From: Pempheris klunzingeri
Lineage: Eukaryota; Chordata; Actinopteri; Acropomatiformes; Pempheridae
DNA length: 64,000 nt
Direction of reading: 5' to 3'
NCBI RefSeq assembly: GCF_042242105.1
Contig: NC_092033.1
Coordinates: forward strand, 7,576,408 to 7,640,407
Both the position numbers and the translations under genes were made by a program. Under the pieces are notes generated by a model, which worked only from the letters and a program-made list of their open reading frames with translations, was not told the DNA's origin and did no database searches. Numbering within the stretch: position 1 is the first letter of the stretch; the number at the start of each line of letters is the position of its first letter. This document shows, one piece after another, positions 60,379 to 64,000 of the stretch.

Positions 60379-60855
60379 CACACACACGCACACACACTCT
60401 CTTCTGAAAACACATCTCACACCCATACTCTATTCTTTTGTCTAACCTCCATCTGAGTTTTAACATTTAAATGAAGTAAAGATGTCTCATATGAACCAAA
60501 GCTTGTGTGGAAAACATTAATAGTTAGTTGAATGTACTTTTTATATGTGTGCGACTTATGCCCATGAAGCGTAACGACTTGAGTCAAATAGGAGTTGCAT
60601 ATATTTTTCATGGTTTTCCGTTGTTCAGTGTCAGATGGTTCAGCTCTGTCACACAGAAGAAGCTGACAGTAAAACTCAAACAACATTTTTTCCCTAGAGG
60701 CTAAAACACTTTAGAAAATTGTAACTGTGATTCCACACGTGTGGCTGTTGCTGTATTTAGCCATTTGAAACTGTTCATTTAAAAGAACTTGCTGTGTTTG
60801 GGGGATGAAACTGAACTCAAATAAGAGTCAATAAATGTAAAATAACTTCAGAGTC
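59256..60855 (+). terminator. rassf8: rassf8 3' UTR with poly(A) signal AATAAA at 60830-60835
   Basis: The stop TGA is at 59253-59255. The first well-placed canonical AATAAA I found is at 60830-60835, giving a 3' UTR of about 1.6 kb. It includes a (CA)n tract at 60342-60398 and an A-run near 59,616. Confidence 0.6.
60342..60398. repeat. (CA)n microsatellite with ATATAT and CG interruptions
   Basis: A 57-bp CA-rich tract inside the predicted rassf8 3' UTR. Confidence 0.95.
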
Positions 60856-61039
60856 TGTGGTTGCATAAAAAACCTTTGAAAGTTCAAAGTTGTGAATATG
60901 TTGAAAAGATTTGCAGTTGTAAAAAAAACGAGTGTGGCTCTGCGCTGAGTTTCACTCACAGTTTGAATCTGCACTCAAATGTTCAGTTGTTTCTGAGTCT
61001 TTGTGCAACCTCACCTTTTAGTATAATTCATGCACACAT

Positions 61040-61480
61040 TTCAGTGTTGGAAAATAATTAAGTACATTTACTCAAGTCCTGCTCTTGAGTACAAATTTGA
61101 GGAACTTGAAGAATTCCTTTTTAATGCTCCATTATAGTTCCACTCAACTACATTTCAGAGAGAAATATTCTACTTACACACTCTACTTTTTTTAAAGCCT
61201 TAGTTACTTTACAGACTCAGATTATTAATGTAATCAACACATAAACTATGATGTCTTGTTATAGATTAAGCTACCCAGCATTATATAAAGTAGTTTAAAT
61301 TGGCGACACCTTTACTAGCTGCAACAGAAGTGATGTGCACCATAAAGTATCAGTACTATAATCCTTTGATATATTAAATGATAATATCAAGTAAATGGCC
61401 ATTCCACATAGGCAGTACTTTTACTTTTAGAATGCAGATTTCTGCTGAAGTAAAATTTTGAATGCATGATGTCTAACAGC
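61040..61480 (-). repeat. Dispersed teleost repeat, inverted copy of the 43555-43900 family
   Basis: Starts with GTTGGAAAATAATTAAGTAC and ATTTACTCAAGTCCTG, includes CTACATTTCAGAG and ends with ATTCCACATAGGCAGTACTTTTACTTTTAG. Read on the minus strand this gives the CTAAAAGTAAAAGTACTGCC and GAATGGCC order of the family seen at 43555. Confidence 0.65.
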
Positions 61481-62816
61481 ATTCCTACACGGTGGTATTG
61501 GCACTTTTACAAAAAAAAATATTTTTAGTAATTATTTTTTAAATTGATCTCCTCCACCACTTCAAATTTCATGTTCACATTCTTGTCTTTTTCTACATCT
61601 ACAGTTTTTTCACGGGTTTACAGATATACAACCACAAGAGTACATACTGTATTGACTCTTATTTGAGCCTGTAAAAAGAAGCTCATATTTGCACTGTGAA
61701 CCTTTGATAACAAAGTGAACGCCTCCCTCTGGTCTGAAGGATCTTGCTTCATTGTTTGCTTTGCAGTGCAAAGGTAGCCGGAGGAATTCACATCACAACT
61801 TGGCAAACTATTCTCAGAAACTGCTCAGTGACAGAAGTTTTTCTTTTTCCTCCCCCCTCAGTGTGCAGTATCATCGTCATGGCAACAGCTTCAGCTGTGA
61901 CACGGAGACTGCACCCTGCTAATAAAGGAATCACAGCTCTCGTTGGCTGAAAGTTTTGAATAATGGCATGCCTTACTGGATAAAAATTTAAATAATGTCA
62001 ACATATCACATCAGTCTATGGACTATTTTTTTTAAATTAGATTGAAGTCAGAAACATGCAGAGTGCTAGAAAGGTTAGATTTTAATGCTGCTGTTCAATA
62101 GGCGTCTCTGTGTGCATACAATAATGTGGGATTTGGCCTCCCAATTAGTGGCTACCAAGGATGCAACAATTCATGTGTGATTAATTATATTTTTTGGTTT
62201 GCTATGTCCCTTTTTGCCTTGTTGACATTTACACTTCTGGAGATTTGAGCTTTGGTGAACAGCAGGCATACAGCTCAGTGTGTACTGATAGAATAATAAT
62301 AATTCTGGCAAAGACAGCATTTATGGATGTAAAAGAGATCGGTGTTGCATTGAAACAAGTTTACCGACATAGTAGGTTGTGTCTTTGTCCTGCTTTCTGC
62401 TTTGAGACATTGCCAATAATTAGTTTCTGATGTGCCATCAGTTGTGCTTTTCAGTAAAAGTGCATATACAAATGAGATGATGGAGCCATTATGGAAACAG
62501 CCATCAAGTGGTTTTGAAAGCTATTTTAGAAACGCTGCGGCTCAGGGATATTTCAAGACACAGAATTACCCAGAGAAGAATGGGCAGAAAGTAATTATGG
62601 ATAAATGCTATTCACGATGTCTCAAGCCATTTGACAAGTTAAATCGTATCTTTGCTCTCGTGGGGACTTGAGCAGCTGTTTGACAAGTTCAACATGTTGA
62701 ATTGGCTCCTAGATACAACACATCAAATGTAACTGAACTAATGATTTGGGTCTGGGAAAGATGCAGCATAATATGAAGAGTAAATCTGTTGGCTCATGAT
62801 TCATTTTGAAGATTGC

Positions 62817-62889
62817 CCCAGTTTGTGCCTCTCATGTATTACGAAATATTAGAGATACACAAGAGTACAGATGAGAGGCACAAGCTGGG
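62817..62889. repeat. 73-nt foldback with 19-bp near-perfect stem
   Basis: CCCAGTTTGTGCCTCTCAT at 62817-62835 pairs with ATGAGAGGCACAAGCTGGG at 62871-62889 with a single mismatch that would be a G-U pair in RNA. The loop is 35 nt. The size and stem resemble a pre-miRNA, but I do not recognise a known miRNA; a small foldback repeat is equally possible. Confidence 0.5.
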
Positions 62890-64000
62890 ACTAGTTTGCA
62901 GCATAATCCTGTTCGTCAAAGTGTTTACACAAACGCTTCACAGTAAACAACCTCCTGGTTACATGAACTGTGCTTGACTAACATCACTGACTTGCATTAA
63001 CTCAACATTTAGACAAATTATTGTAAATTAGAATATTATGATTTTGTATTTTTTACTTACAAATTCACCAACTGTACTTTTCTAGCTTTCAGAATGTAAC
63101 ACGTTTTATTCTTTGGATCATCATTTAGCCACTATGTATGAAAGACGTGAAAATCAAATTTAAGAATAATGTAAAATGTAAAAAATTATGAATAAATATG
63201 AATAAAATATATTTAAAAACATGTCAGAAATGAATAAACTTCTATACAGTGCTCAATACTGTGTTTTTTTGCATTATTTATACTTGCATTTCATATTTCT
63301 CAGACAGAAAATATTCAGGATTAGCTGGACGGAGTAACTGATTAGGGTAAAATTTTTTTTGCTAGCTAATTACGCTAATATTGGCTCCAAAAGTTCATTG
63401 AAAATACAATGCTCTGCTGGCTTTTAGGTGTTTTTCATAGCTACGTACATGTGTGCAAGATCATCCTTCATTGTGCAAAAAGACCCAAGGAAATTACCTG
63501 CGTCATCACAAGCTGAAACTGTGTTGAAAATATGGAAATAAAGGAACATTATTCTTGTATTGAAGTGTGAAGCTAGTTAGTCCTAGAATGTTTTAATAAG
63601 GAAAAATTAAAGACAAGACTTACGTACCAGCAAGAGTTTTATGCTTTATCGAGTGTATTTCTAACATATGAAATATTACTTTTAATAAAGCTTCATGGAC
63701 ACTGTCTCAACGTGTTATTAAGGTATGATTGAACAGCCGCTGTTTGGGTTTAATAAACACTGAGTTACCAAACACTTTTTAGGATTTTGTGGCACCGGTG
63801 TTGCCGACTTTCCCCCAGTGGTGATCCAGCCTCAGCTAAACAGAAGAAATGAGAGAGAAAAGACAGTGTGCAGGCCGAGCAACATCAAAATACTTCAGTC
63901 ATCATTTCAAGCACTTGTAATATCAGGAAATGTTAGTGACACACATCCTACAACAAAAGGCTAGATTTATTTTTCAAGCACACTTACAGCAGAGAAAATC

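Larger units (their letters stand above)
60856..64000. other. Intergenic region downstream of rassf8
   Basis: No coding exon was recognised to the end of the window. The stretch holds a dispersed repeat (61040-61480) and a hairpin (62817-62889). The rest is AT-rich, with frames below 90 codons. Confidence 0.6.

Overview
The window is vertebrate nuclear DNA, almost certainly from a ray-finned (teleost, probably percomorph) fish. It holds three multi-exon genes whose predicted proteins match vertebrate families along their whole length. Introns are short to medium with GT-AG borders, (CA)n microsatellites are long, and several dispersed repeats are of kinds I recognise from teleost genomes. There are no operons, CRISPR arrays or prokaryotic features. 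All gene models below come from reading splice sites and checking phase by hand; family names come from remembered orthologues, not a database search.

Layout, all three genes on the + strand: (1) 1-7,060 intergenic, with a decayed LINE reverse-transcriptase fragment. (2) nudt4, a diphosphoinositol-polyphosphate / Nudix hydrolase, has its promoter and 5' UTR at about 7,060-7,618, five coding exons between 7,619 and 18,433 (186 aa), and a poly(A) signal at 18,843. (3) 18,870-23,950 intergenic, with two dispersed repeats. (4) pkp2, plakophilin 2, has a GC-box and E-box-rich promoter at about 23,965-24,134, thirteen coding exons at 24,135-34,981 (792 aa), and a poly(A) signal at 35,739. (5) 35,760-44,100 intergenic and transposon-rich: an L2-like LINE relic, a Penelope-like element relic with GIY-YIG remains, an (AT)n tract and a hairpin. 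(6) rassf8 (RA domain plus coiled coil) has a CpG-rich promoter and probable non-coding first exon at about 44,100-44,509, a roughly 8.8-kb first intron, eight coding exons at 53,388-59,255 (434 aa), and a poly(A) signal at 60,830. (7) 60,850-64,000 intergenic, with a teleost repeat and a miRNA-like foldback.

The three genes do not form one pathway. nudt4 acts in inositol pyrophosphate turnover, pkp2 in desmosomes and cell junctions, and rassf8 has been linked to junction and growth control. All three human orthologues lie on chromosome 12 (NUDT4 on 12q, PKP2 and RASSF8 on 12p), so the window looks like a rearranged piece of that ancestral linkage group.

I found no clearly new biological system. 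The best second-look items are: a nudt4 exon-4 acceptor that seems to fix the form with one extra glutamine; a probable GC-AG final intron in rassf8; an upstream ORF in rassf8 ending in an ATGA overlap; a CACCT/AGGTG cluster at the pkp2 promoter; a short element with a perfect 12-bp target-site duplication; and a 73-nt foldback downstream of rassf8.
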